Source: CBDDEC01 sp965226785
GTDB lineage: Bacteria > Chloroflexota > Dehalococcoidia > UBA2979
Assembly: GCA_965226785.1 (NCBI GenBank)
Contig: CBDDEC010000004.1
Coordinates: 248,001 to 312,000 of the forward strand
Reading direction: 5' to 3'
Length of the DNA: 64,000 bases
The notes under the pieces were generated by a model. It made no database searches. It was given only the letters and a program-made list of their open reading frames with translations, and was not told where the DNA came from. Every line of letters starts with the position of its first letter. Positions within the stretch are counted from its first letter, which is position 1. This document shows positions 22,848-32,161 of the stretch, one piece after another. The position numbers were made by a program, and so were the translations under genes.

Positions 22848-25103
22848 GTGGCTGGATCGCTGGGCGGCACACGGATCATCGACTTCGGGCAGTACATCGC
22901 CGGGCCACTGGCCGCGATGATGCTGGGCGACCAGGGCGCGGAGGTGATTCGCGTCGATCCGCCCGGCGGACCTCGCCACGAAACACCGGCGAACGCCGTT
23001 TGGAACCGCGGCAAACGACGCATCACGCTCGACCTGTCGGACGAGGTGGATCTGGCCACCGCGCGCCAGCTCGCTTCCACGGCCGATGTCCTGATCGAGA
23101 ACTTCCGCCCAGGCGTCATGGATCGGCTTGGCCTCAGCGCCGACGAGCTGATCGAGGCCAATCCCGCGTTGGTGTACTGCTCGTTGCCCGGCTTCGCCGC
23201 GGACGATCCACGCGCCGGGATGCCGGGGTGGGAGGGCGTGGTCGGCGCGGCAACGGCCAGCTACCAGCCCCGCGAGGCCGGCGACGAGCCGCACTACACC
23301 GCCGTCCCGCTCGCCTCGAACTTCGCGGCGTTCGCGGCGGTGAACAGCATCGTCGCCGCCCTCATCGCTCGCGAGCGCACTGGGCTCGGTCAGCGCATCG
23401 AGACGCCCCTCTTCGACGCCATGTTCGAGGCGTACGGCATCCGCGGGCAGCGTGCGCAGGGCGCACCGCTGGCCGGTCCGCCTCTCGGCGGTGTGGACCC
23501 GTGGGGTGGCGGCTTTTACCAGTGCCAGGACGACCGCTGGGTGCAGCTCCTTGTGATGCGACCTCGACACTTCGATTGGTTCGCGGCGGCCTGCTTCCCC
23601 GACGGCTGGGCCGCGGAGGGCCTGGCCGACAAGGCCCGGCTGCGGGGCGAGCCTGCTCTGGCCGCGGATCTGCGCAGCCGCCTCACTGTCCTCTTCCGCA
23701 CGAAGCCCGCGCTCGAGTGGCAGACGATCGTCAACGCCGCCGGGACCCCCTTCACCATCTGCCAGACGAGCGAGGAATGGCTGAAGGATGAGCATGCGAT
23801 CGCCACCCGCTCCGTCGTGAGCGTCGACGATCCGGAGCTCGGTCCGATGACCCAGGCCGGCTTCCCCGTCACCCTCTCCTCGACGCCCGCGCCCGACCCC
23901 GAGCCCCGTCGCGCGCTCGACGCCGACCGCGACGCGATCATCGAGGAGCTGGCGACGCGACCGTCGCCGGCGCACGGTCCTTCAGGCGTCACGCTCTCGG
24001 GCGCGCTCGACGGCATCCGCGTGATCGACACGACGCAGATCTGGGCCGGTCCGACGGCGGGTCGGGTGCTCGCCGAGTACGGCGCCGAGGTGGTCAAGAT
24101 CAACGACACCTCAGGCGAGGTGCTGTCGCACCTGCACGTCAACAGCGGGAAGCAGAGTCTGCTGCTCGACCTCAAGTCGCCCGCAGGCCTCGAGCTGTTG
24201 TGGAAGCTGGTCGAGCGCTCCAACGTCTTCATGCAGAACTTCAAGCTTGGTACTGCCGAGCGGATGGGGATCGGCTACGAGGCCGTGTCGTCCCATCGTC
24301 AGGACATCGTCTACGCCTCCGTCAGTGCCTACGGCTACGACGGCCCGCGCGGCGACCACCGAGGGTGGGAGCCGGTCGGTCAATCGTTCACAGGAATGGC
24401 GCTGCGGATGGGTGGCGGCGAGCCGGCGACGCAGCCGTTCGCCGTCTGCGATTACGGCACGGGCCTGATGGGCGCGTTCGCGATCCTCCTCGGGCTGTTC
24501 CATCAGCTGAGGACGGGCGAGGGGCAGCAGGTGCAGGGCGCGCTCTCGATGGGCACGCTGCATCAGACGCCGTTCATGTACGACTACGAGGGCCGCAGCT
24601 GGAACGAACCGACGGGACCGTCGGCGAAGGGTTCCGGCCCGCTGCAACGGCTGTACGAGGCGAGCGACGGCTGGTTCTTCCTGGGCGCGAGCCCGGGCGA
24701 GCTGGCGAACGTCGCCGCACTCCTGGGCCTCGAGGACGCGAGCAACCTCGACGGCGATGACCTCGTGACTGCGCTGGCCGCGGGCTTCGCGAAGCGCACC
24801 GTCGAGGAGTGGGTCGCGGCGCTGACCTCCGCGGGGCTCGGCGCGCATGCGCTCGTGACGATCGAGGATGTGATGGAGGACCCGTGGGTGCAGGCGCACA
24901 ACCTCAGTGTCGTGCGGCAACACGAGGGCGTTGGCGAGGTGCGCATGGTCGGCCCCTCGCCACGGATGTCAGCTACCCCAGTGCGCGTGACCGCGCCCGC
25001 GCGGCGTCCGGGTGCGGATGCGCCCGCGGTTCTGAGCGACCTCGGCCTGGCCGACGAGCTCGATGCGCTCGTCGAGGAGGCGGCTCTGGCGATCCCGCGG
25101 TAG
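22848..25103 (+). CDS. Tandem CaiB/BaiF CoA-transferase (two fused domains)
   Basis: 751 residues from GTG 22848 (GTG 22842 also possible), with GAGGA upstream. Domain 1 spans about residues 1-370 and domain 2 about 385-750; each starts with the CaiB strand-turn (GGTRIIDFGQYIAGP and LDGIRVIDTTQIWAGP). At the catalytic Asp position domain 2 has VCDYGTG, but domain 1 has PLASNFAAF, with no Asp. Only one half is therefore likely to form the acyl-aspartate intermediate. Probably transfers CoA between two acids in a catabolic route. Confidence 0.9.
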   Translation: MAGSLGGTRIIDFGQYIAGPLAAMMLGDQGAEVIRVDPPGGPRHETPANAVWNRGKRRITLDLSDEVDLATARQLASTADVLIENFRPGVMDRLGLSADELIEANPALVYCSLPGFAADDPRAGMPGWEGVVGAATASYQPREAGDEPHYTAVPLASNFAAFAAVNSIVAALIARERTGLGQRIETPLFDAMFEAYGIRGQRAQGAPLAGPPLGGVDPWGGGFYQCQDDRWVQLLVMRPRHFDWFAAACFPDGWAAEGLADKARLRGEPALAADLRSRLTVLFRTKPALEWQTIVNAAGTPFTICQTSEEWLKDEHAIATRSVVSVDDPELGPMTQAGFPVTLSSTPAPDPEPRRALDADRDAIIEELATRPSPAHGPSGVTLSGALDGIRVIDTTQIWAGPTAGRVLAEYGAEVVKINDTSGEVLSHLHVNSGKQSLLLDLKSPAGLELLWKLVERSNVFMQNFKLGTAERMGIGYEAVSSHRQDIVYASVSAYGYDGPRGDHRGWEPVGQSFTGMALRMGGGEPATQPFAVCDYGTGLMGAFAILLGLFHQLRTGEGQQVQGALSMGTLHQTPFMYDYEGRSWNEPTGPSAKGSGPLQRLYEASDGWFFLGASPGELANVAALLGLEDASNLDGDDLVTALAAGFAKRTVEEWVAALTSAGLGAHALVTIEDVMEDPWVQAHNLSVVRQHEGVGEVRMVGPSPRMSATPVRVTAPARRPGADAPAVLSDLGLADELDALVEEAALAIPR

Positions 25104-25135
25104 CCACCGCTCGTGCTTCTACGGACACACGCCGC

Positions 25136-25141
25136 TAGGCT
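25136..25141 (+). promoter_or_regulatory. Putative -10 element TAGGCT with leaderless start
   Basis: Ends 6 nt before the ATG at 25148, with no ribosome site between: the same arrangement as at 9733. Confidence 0.4.
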
Positions 25142-25147
25142 CACGCG

Positions 25148-25915
25148 ATGACGGACGAGGTGACGCCCGGCGTCTGGTGGCTCAGCGGGACGCGCGGGTG
25201 CAACGTGTACCTCGTGCGTGCCGATGATGGTTCGTTCGTCCTGATCGATTCCGGCTTCGCCTCCTCCGCCGAAGCGATCGTTCGCGAGACGCGCGTCATC
25301 GTCGGAGATGCCAACCTCACGCACCTGCTGCTCACACACCACCACGGCGACCACACGGGGGCGGCGGCCGAGGTGGCGCGCGAGCTGGGCGCGACGCTGA
25401 CCGCCGGCGAGGACGACTGTGAACGCCTGGACGGTCGCGCTGTGCTGCTGCCGCCGCCAGCGCCACGTGGGATCCGGCGTCTGCTGCGTCGATGGTCCAG
25501 CACGCCGGAACGGGTGGAAGTGGCGCGGACGCTGTCCGGCACGGCCGAGGTTGCGCCCGGCATCCTCGCTCACCACGTCCCCGGTCACACCGCCGGAAGC
25601 TACTGCTATGTCGCCCGCGAAGCGGAGACGTGCTTCGTCGGTGACCTCGTGATTGGCCACAGCAAAGCCCTGTCGCGCTCGCTCGCAGCGGCGAACGACG
25701 ACGATGAGCGGTACACGCGCGAGATGCTTCGTTTCGCTCTCGAAGGAGCAACGGACCTCGGCTGTCCCGGCCATGGCTACCCGCGCCGAAGCTTCGCAGA
25801 GGCGCTTACCGCCCTCGCTCATGAGCCGCGGGAGCCATGGACACTGCGAAATACACTCGGCAGGCTGTTGCGCCTGGGCGCGTTCGTCCGATTCGTCTGG
25901 CGCAAGCGCCGGTAG
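25148..25915 (+). CDS. Metallo-beta-lactamase-fold hydrolase (glyoxalase II-like)
   Basis: 255 residues. Metal motif THHHGDHTG about residue 64, with His in HHVPGHTAGSYCY, Asp in VGDLVIG and a C-terminal CPGHGYP, so the full two-metal set is present. A positively charged insertion (RRLLRRW) follows the motif and the C-terminus is basic. Closest in style to hydroxyacylglutathione hydrolases and flavo-diiron-free MBL thioesterases. Substrate unknown. Confidence 0.9.
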   Translation: MTDEVTPGVWWLSGTRGCNVYLVRADDGSFVLIDSGFASSAEAIVRETRVIVGDANLTHLLLTHHHGDHTGAAAEVARELGATLTAGEDDCERLDGRAVLLPPPAPRGIRRLLRRWSSTPERVEVARTLSGTAEVAPGILAHHVPGHTAGSYCYVAREAETCFVGDLVIGHSKALSRSLAAANDDDERYTREMLRFALEGATDLGCPGHGYPRRSFAEALTALAHEPREPWTLRNTLGRLLRLGAFVRFVWRKRR

Positions 25916-26014
25916 ACCGCGCAGAACGACTCGGTCGTCCCCTCAATCGCTCCGCGTGCATCCCTTAGGAAACGGACCTACGTTCGTCAGGGCGTTTAGT
26001 CGAGTATCTAATTG

Positions 26015-27787
26015 ATGCTGAAACGACTGCTCCCGAGGCTCAAACGCGTCGACGCCGAGGCGCTATCGATCCTCGTCGTCGCTGACGACGTGGCGCGTAC
26101 CGATCTGGCTGACGCCCTGAGCAGTCGTGTCTATACCCGCGTCACGTTCTGCGCCTCCGTCGACGAGGCGGCGACCTACCTGAGCGAGAGCACCTACGAC
26201 GCGGTGCTGGTCACGGATCGCGGCGCCGAGCCCGATGTCGTGAGCGCGGTCTCCGTCCTCGGCGAGTACGCTTCGGGTGCGCCGATCGTGCTGCTGACGG
26301 ACGAAGATGACGAGGCTCTGGCCACCGAGGCGATCCGCGCCGGTGTTCAGGACATCATCGTGGCCGAGGCCGGTCTCGAGAGCCAGTCGATCCGACGGGC
26401 GGTTCGGTTCGCTGTCGAGCGCCAGCGATTCCTCCATGGTGTCGACAGCGCACGCCGCAAGGCGGAGCGCGAGGCCGAGACGGACCCGCTGACCGGGCTC
26501 AGCAACCGAAACGCGTTTGTCGAGCGGCTCAACGACGCCATCCAGGGCGCGCAGCGTCGAAATGACACGCTCGCCGTCCTCTTCATGGACCTCGATCGGT
26601 TCAAGTTGATCAACGACTCACTGGGGCACCCCGTCGGCGACGAGCTGCTGCGTTCAGTCGCGGAGCGGGTCGACTCCGTGCTGCGGGCGGAGGACGTGTT
26701 CGCACGCTTCGGTGGCGACGAGTTCGCGCTGATGATCCGAGGCCCAGTAGACCCTCGCGCATCCACGTTTGCTGCGCAGCGACTGCTGCAACGGGTGCGC
26801 ACGGTGCACAACCTCAGCGGGCGCGCCGTCAAGATCACCGCCAGCGTGGGCATTGCCGTCTTCCCTGATCACGGGATGACCCCGGACGAGCTGCTGCGCA
26901 ACGCTGATATCGCGATGTACGACGCAAAGGGCCGAGGCGGCGATCGTGCAGCCTTCGCCTCTTCGTCGCTGACCGCCGCCGTCGACGAGCGGTTGGCGAT
27001 CGAGCAGCGACGCTGGTCCGGCCTCGATCAGGGCGACTTCGAGCTGCACTTCCAGCCCGTGGTCGACCTCGGGGTCGGCCGCATCACCGGCGGCGAGGCG
27101 CTGTTGCGCTGGCGCGATGGCGGCGAGCTCATCTCCGCCGCGCAGATGATCCCGATCGCCGAGGAGACGGGCCTGATCGTCGAGATCGGACGCTGGGTCG
27201 TCTGGACGGCGCTCGCTCAGCTCGAGGAGTGGCGTACGGCTGGCCTGACCGACCTCACCGTGTCTGTCAACGTGTCGCCGGCCCAGTTCTTCCGCGGCGA
27301 CATCGTCGCGACGTTCCGCAACGCGCTCGAGGCCGTGAACGTGCCGCCCGAGCAGATCGTGATCGAGCTGACGGAGAGCGCCATCTCTGGCGACCTCGAC
27401 TTCGTGGTCTCGACGCTGAAGGAGCTGAAGACGATGGGCCTCACCATCGCGATCGACGACTTCGGCACGGGCCACTCGTCGCTCAGCCACCTCGTCGCGC
27501 TGCCCGTCGATGTGCTGAAGATCGATCGCACGTTCGTCGCGGGGCTGCCGGCTGACGAGGGCAATGCGGCCATCGTGGACGCCGTGGTCACGCTGGCGCG
27601 ACGCCTGCACCTGGGTGTGGTCGCGGAGGGCATCGAGACCGTCGAGCAGTTGCGCTTCTTGCGCCAGCTGGGTTGCGATGCCGGTCAGGGCTACCTGTTC
27701 AGCCCCGCGGTCAGCGCCGCCGAATTCGCGCAGCATGTCGGGGAATCAGTCGCATCCGCTTCCACCGGCGAGACCACTGCCGCCTAG
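26015..27787 (+). CDS. Receiver-like/GGDEF/EAL cyclic-di-GMP protein
   Basis: 590 residues. Residues about 15-130 form a response-receiver-like domain that keeps an Asp (VLVTD) but lacks the conserved Lys near the end, so it may be a pseudo-receiver. A GGDEF domain (about 155-315) has an intact GGDEF and an RAED I-site five residues before it, so product-inhibited diguanylate cyclase activity is expected. The EAL domain (about 325-575) keeps EALLRW, NVSPAQF, IDDFGTGHSSL and VAEGIET, expected for an active phosphodiesterase. Likely bifunctional and cytoplasmic. The start is taken at the ATG just after a TTG at 26012. Confidence 0.93.
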   Translation: MLKRLLPRLKRVDAEALSILVVADDVARTDLADALSSRVYTRVTFCASVDEAATYLSESTYDAVLVTDRGAEPDVVSAVSVLGEYASGAPIVLLTDEDDEALATEAIRAGVQDIIVAEAGLESQSIRRAVRFAVERQRFLHGVDSARRKAEREAETDPLTGLSNRNAFVERLNDAIQGAQRRNDTLAVLFMDLDRFKLINDSLGHPVGDELLRSVAERVDSVLRAEDVFARFGGDEFALMIRGPVDPRASTFAAQRLLQRVRTVHNLSGRAVKITASVGIAVFPDHGMTPDELLRNADIAMYDAKGRGGDRAAFASSSLTAAVDERLAIEQRRWSGLDQGDFELHFQPVVDLGVGRITGGEALLRWRDGGELISAAQMIPIAEETGLIVEIGRWVVWTALAQLEEWRTAGLTDLTVSVNVSPAQFFRGDIVATFRNALEAVNVPPEQIVIELTESAISGDLDFVVSTLKELKTMGLTIAIDDFGTGHSSLSHLVALPVDVLKIDRTFVAGLPADEGNAAIVDAVVTLARRLHLGVVAEGIETVEQLRFLRQLGCDAGQGYLFSPAVSAAEFAQHVGESVASASTGETTAA

Positions 27788-27797
27788 ACCACGGCGG

Positions 27798-28880
27798 CTA
27801 TAGCTCAGGCAGCCGATCCTCGATGCCCAGCGCTGCGATCTCACCCTTGAACCACTCGATGACCTCCGGGTGGTACGGGATGCCACGCTCGCGGCGGATC
27901 GCTTCCTCCTCGTGTTCCGGGAGGCCGGCGTAGTAGACGCGCTCGGCGCCCGGCGCGGTCTTCGCGTTGCGCAAGCGGCGCAGGTAGATGTCCATGTCGT
28001 CCTTGAATTGATCGGCGTCGGTGAACGCGTCGAGGCGGAGCGCCAGTATGTGGTGGGCCTGCCCCGCGCGCCGGTCCGGGCCAGCAGCGCCGCCAGAGAG
28101 AACGCTCGTTAGCACCTCGATCATGACGCTTAAGCCGAAGCCTTTGTGCGAACCGATCTCACGCGTGCCGCCCAGGGGCAGCAGCATGTAATCCTCGGGG
28201 ATCGGCTGCTCCTCCATGATCGGCGTGCCGTCCGTCGTCGCCACCCAGCCGGGCATCGCGTCGCGTCCGAGGCGCTGCGCGAGGCGCACCTTGTTGCCCG
28301 CGACGGAACTCATCGAGGCGTCGAAGATGAACGGTGGCTCCTCGCGCGTGGGCACGGCGATGGCGATGGGGTTGAGGCCGACGAGCCGCTCGGCGCCGAA
28401 GGTGGGCGTGACCGCGACGCCGCCGGCGGTCATCGAGATGCCGATCATGTCCTCTTCCAGGGCCATAGCCGCGGTATATGCAGCCGCGCCGTAGTGACCG
28501 CCATTGTGGACGGCGACCGAACCGATGCCGAACTCGCGCGCTCGCTCGATCGCGAGGCGCATCGCCTCCGGTCCGATTACGCCGCCGTGGGCGCCGTCCG
28601 AGTCGATCGTGCAGGCCGCCGGACTCTCGTGCGTGATGTGCCATTCTGGATGGAGGTTGATGCGGCCGTCCCGGATGCCCTGCACGTAGACGCGCAACAT
28701 GTTTGACACCCCGTGCGAGTCGATGCCGCGCGTGTCGGCGTAGAGCAGCACGTCTGCTGACTGCTCGGCGTCGGCGCGCGGCATCCCGAGCGCCTCGAGG
28801 AGATCCTCGACCGTCGCGCGCATGTCGCGCGGGTCGACGCGGACCTCGATCTCGCTGGGGATGTGGAACTGTTCGAGCAT
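27798..28880 (-). CDS. Malate/L-lactate dehydrogenase family (Ldh2-type) NAD(P)-dependent oxidoreductase
   Basis: 360 residues. Family features are DTRGIDSHGVSNMLRVYVQGI, VAVHNGGHYGAAAYTA, GLNPIAIAVPT and the C-terminal SHKGFGLSVMIEVL. The group includes malate, ureidoglycolate, sulfolactate and diketogulonate dehydrogenases, which oxidise or reduce 2-hydroxy/2-oxo acids with NAD(P)H. It lies downstream of malate synthase G on the same strand with a 90-nt gap, consistent with glyoxylate or 2-hydroxyacid use. Confidence 0.92.
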   Translation of the reverse strand: MLEQFHIPSEIEVRVDPRDMRATVEDLLEALGMPRADAEQSADVLLYADTRGIDSHGVSNMLRVYVQGIRDGRINLHPEWHITHESPAACTIDSDGAHGGVIGPEAMRLAIERAREFGIGSVAVHNGGHYGAAAYTAAMALEEDMIGISMTAGGVAVTPTFGAERLVGLNPIAIAVPTREEPPFIFDASMSSVAGNKVRLAQRLGRDAMPGWVATTDGTPIMEEQPIPEDYMLLPLGGTREIGSHKGFGLSVMIEVLTSVLSGGAAGPDRRAGQAHHILALRLDAFTDADQFKDDMDIYLRRLRNAKTAPGAERVYYAGLPEHEEEAIRRERGIPYHPEVIEWFKGEIAALGIEDRLPEL

Positions 28881-28971
28881 GGCGCGGCCTCCGAGGCGTC
28901 GTGCGGCGTGGTGTCCGCGGAGTATGCTCCTCGACGCGGCTTATGGGCGACGCGCAGGCTTCCTGGCGACG

Positions 28972-31119
28972 TTAGCCGGACGCGCCGAGCGCCTTCTGCG
29001 TCCGACGCCGTTCGTGCAACACGAACTCGGTGTAGCCCGATGGCTGGTCGATGCCTATGAACACGAGATCGAGCGCGGCGAGGAACGCCTCACCGTCATA
29101 GTGCGGCGCCATCGGGCGGTACAGCGGGTCCTCGGCGTTCTGCCGATCAACAACGACCGCCATGCGCTCCATCACTCCGCGGACGGTGGCCTCATCGACG
29201 ATGCCGTGGTGGAGCCAGTTGGCGATGTGCTGCGAGGAGATGCGGCAGGTCGCACGGTCCTCCATCAGCCCCACGTCATGGATGTCAGGGACCTTTGAGA
29301 CTCCAATCCCCTGGTCGATCCAGCGCACGGTATAGCCCAGGATGCCCTGCGCGTTGTTCTCCAGCTCCTCGCGGATCTCCTCCTCGGACCAGTTCGTCTC
29401 GGTCGCAAGCGGGATCTGGAGGAGCGCGTCGAGGGTGGCGCGCCGCCCCCCCGCAATCAGCTCGGCCTGACGCGCGAGCACATCGGTGCGCAGGTAATGC
29501 GTCGCGTGCAGGGTCGCCGCGGTCGGCGAGGGTACCCAGGCGCAGTTCGCGCCGGCCCTCGGATGCCCGATCTTCTCCTCGAGCATCTGCGCCATCAGGT
29601 CGGGCGCCGCCCACATCCCCTTGCCGATTTGCGCGCGCCCGGGCAGGCCGGCGCTGAGGCCAACGTCAACGTTCCAGTCCTCGTAGGCCGCGATCCAGTC
29701 CTGCGCTCGCATCTCGGCCTTGCGCACCATCGGCCCCGCTTCCATCGAGGTGTGGATCTCGTCGCCGGTGCGGTCGAGGAAGCCCGTGTTGATGAACGCC
29801 ACGCGCGCCGAGGCGGCGCGGATGCACTCCTTGAGGTTGAGCGTGGTCCGCCGCTCCTCGTCCATGATGCCGAGCTTCACCGTGTTGACCGGCAATCCGA
29901 GCACGGCCTCGACGTGGGCGAAGACCTCGTCGGTGAACGCGACCTCGTCGGGGCCGTGCATCTTTGGCTTCACGACGTACACCGAGCCCGTCCGCGAGGA
30001 GCGCAGGCCGTCCGTTTTCAGCAGGTCGTGCTTCGCGCCGAGCACGGTGAGCATGGCGTCGAGCAGCCCCTCCTGCGCCTCGCGCCCATTGCTGTCGAGG
30101 ACGGCCGCCGTCGAGGTGAGGTGTCCGACGTTGCGTACGAGCATGAGCGCCCGCCCCGGGAGCGTGACGGTCGCGCCGTCCGGCCCGGCGTAGGTGCGGT
30201 CGTCGTCTAGACGACGCGTGAAGGTGACGCCATCCTTCGTCACTTCCTCGGTGAGGTCGCCGCGCATCAGGCCGAGCCAGTTGTGGTACGCGAGGACCTT
30301 GTCCTTGGCGTCGACCGTGGCGACGGAGTCCTCGCAATCGATGATCGAGGTGATCGCTGACTCGAGGAGCACGTCGGCGACGCCGGCCGCGTCGGTCGCG
30401 CCGACATCGTGCTCGCGGTCGATCGTCAATTCGATATGCAGGCCGTTGCGGCGGAGCAACACCGCCGAAGGTGCTCCAGCATCGCCCTGGTAGCCGGCGA
30501 ACTGGTCCGGCTCCGTCAGGCCGACGCTGCGCCCGTCCTCGAGCGTGTATGCGGTGGCATCCGCGTGCGACCCGTTCTCGAGCGGCGCGATCTCGTCGAG
30601 GAGTGCGCGCGCCCAGGCGATCACGCGCTCGCCGCGCACCGGGTCGTAGGGCCCCGGCTCCGGTGTGTCGCCGAGGACATCCGTTCCGTAGACGGCGTCG
30701 TAGAGGGACCCCCAGCGGGCGTTGGCTGCATTGAGCGCATAGCGGGCGTTTGTCACCGGCACCACGAGTTGTGGGCCGGGCAGGTGAGCGATCTCCTCGT
30801 CGACGTGATCCGTTTCGATCGAGAAATCGGGCCCCTCCGCCTCGAGGTACCCGATCTCCTCGAGGTGCGCGCGGTACGCGGTCGCGTCGAAGTCGTCGCC
30901 GCGGTGCTCGCGATGCCAGCTATCGAGGGCGTTCTGCAGTTCCTCGCGGCGGTCGAGCAGCGCACGGTTCCGTGGCCCGAACTCGTTCAACAGTTCGGCG
31001 AGGCCGCGCCAGAACACGTCGGACTCGACGTTCGAGCCGGGCAGCGCCTCGTCCTCGACGAAGCGGAAGAGCGCCTCGGCGACGGAGAGGCCTGCGACCT
31101 CGATGTAGTCCTCGCTCAT
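28972..31119 (-). CDS. glcB: Malate synthase G
   Basis: 715 residues, the length of the G isoform (about 720) rather than A. Condenses glyoxylate with acetyl-CoA to malate. Characteristic segments are NARWGSLYDAVYGTD, IIDCEDSVATVDAKDK (catalytic region), SVYVVKPKMHGP, LGIMDEERRTTLNL and the ERMAVVVDRQNAEDP tail. GAGGAG ribosome site before the ATG. No isocitrate lyase is in the window, so the glyoxylate could come from glycolate or other C2 compounds. Confidence 0.97.
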   Translation of the reverse strand: MSEDYIEVAGLSVAEALFRFVEDEALPGSNVESDVFWRGLAELLNEFGPRNRALLDRREELQNALDSWHREHRGDDFDATAYRAHLEEIGYLEAEGPDFSIETDHVDEEIAHLPGPQLVVPVTNARYALNAANARWGSLYDAVYGTDVLGDTPEPGPYDPVRGERVIAWARALLDEIAPLENGSHADATAYTLEDGRSVGLTEPDQFAGYQGDAGAPSAVLLRRNGLHIELTIDREHDVGATDAAGVADVLLESAITSIIDCEDSVATVDAKDKVLAYHNWLGLMRGDLTEEVTKDGVTFTRRLDDDRTYAGPDGATVTLPGRALMLVRNVGHLTSTAAVLDSNGREAQEGLLDAMLTVLGAKHDLLKTDGLRSSRTGSVYVVKPKMHGPDEVAFTDEVFAHVEAVLGLPVNTVKLGIMDEERRTTLNLKECIRAASARVAFINTGFLDRTGDEIHTSMEAGPMVRKAEMRAQDWIAAYEDWNVDVGLSAGLPGRAQIGKGMWAAPDLMAQMLEEKIGHPRAGANCAWVPSPTAATLHATHYLRTDVLARQAELIAGGRRATLDALLQIPLATETNWSEEEIREELENNAQGILGYTVRWIDQGIGVSKVPDIHDVGLMEDRATCRISSQHIANWLHHGIVDEATVRGVMERMAVVVDRQNAEDPLYRPMAPHYDGEAFLAALDLVFIGIDQPSGYTEFVLHERRRTQKALGASG

Positions 31120-31248
31120 GGCTCTCTCCTCGTTGCGCCCGAGCCACGTTAGCTGAAGCGGGCCTGCGGCATCGACCCTCGGCCGCTACAGTCAGCGACG
31201 TACGCCCGGACCGGCCACGGTGGGCGCACAGCCGCGAGGAGGATGGCG

Positions 31249-32121
31249 ATGGCAGGCGAACGTGTGGCGTTCATCGGACTGGGCGTGATGGGCTACCCCA
31301 TGGCGGGTCATCTCGCTGCCGCGGGTCACCAGGTCACCGTCTACAACCGCACGACCGCGGTCGCACAGCGCTGGGCCGACGAGCACGGCGGCGAGCGCGC
31401 GTCGACGCCGGCCGAGGCTGCCGAGGGCGCCGCCTATGTCTTCGCCTGCGTCGGCAACGACGACGACCTGCGCAGCGTTGTCCTTGGCGACGATGGGGTG
31501 CTCGCCGGGATGGCCGAGGGCGCTGTCTTCGTCGACCACACCACCGCCTCCGCCAACGTCGCGCGGGAACTCGGCGCGATCGCGGCAGAGCGCGGGGTCG
31601 GGTTCCTCGACGCGCCGATCTCCGGCGGGCAGGCGGGTGCGGAAAACGGGCAGCTCACTGTGATGGTCGGCGGCGCGCCCGAGGTCTTCGCGAGCGCCGA
31701 GCCGTTGATGCAGGTCTACGGCCGCGCGGTCACGCTCCTCGGCCCGATCGGCTCGGGGCAGCTCACGAAGATGTCGAACCAGATCGCGATCTCCGGCACG
31801 CTGCAAGGGCTCTCCGAGGCGCTCAACTTCGCAGTGCGCGCTGGCCTCGACGGCAAGCAGGTCGTCGACGTGATCTCGAAGGGCGCCGCCGGGTCCTGGC
31901 AGATGGAGAACCGCGGCGAGACGATGATCGACGACGAGTTCGAGTTCGGCTTCGCAGTCGACTGGATGTCCAAGGACCTCGGCATCGCGCTCGACGAGGC
32001 CGGTCGCAACGGATCGACTTTGCCGGTCGCCGCCCTCGTCGCGCAGTTCTACCGCGAGGTGCAGGCGATGGGTGGCGGGCGCTGGGACACCTCGAGCCTG
32101 CTACGTCGGTTGACCCGCTAG
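31249..32121 (+). CDS. 3-hydroxyisobutyrate/tartronate-semialdehyde-type beta-hydroxyacid dehydrogenase
   Basis: 290 residues from the ATG at 31249 (ATG 31243 is too close to the GAGGAGG site). N-terminal IGLGVMGYPMAGHL is the Rossmann GxGxxG, DAPISGG the substrate loop and GSGQLTKMSNQ contains the catalytic Lys. The family oxidises 3-hydroxyisobutyrate or reduces tartronate semialdehyde. Divergent from malate synthase G, so a link with glyoxylate is possible (tartronate semialdehyde arises from glyoxylate). Confidence 0.92.
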   Translation: MAGERVAFIGLGVMGYPMAGHLAAAGHQVTVYNRTTAVAQRWADEHGGERASTPAEAAEGAAYVFACVGNDDDLRSVVLGDDGVLAGMAEGAVFVDHTTASANVARELGAIAAERGVGFLDAPISGGQAGAENGQLTVMVGGAPEVFASAEPLMQVYGRAVTLLGPIGSGQLTKMSNQIAISGTLQGLSEALNFAVRAGLDGKQVVDVISKGAAGSWQMENRGETMIDDEFEFGFAVDWMSKDLGIALDEAGRNGSTLPVAALVAQFYREVQAMGGGRWDTSSLLRRLTR

Positions 32122-32161
32122 CCCCTCGTCGATCATCAACCAGGGCGTTAGCCCTACTCGC

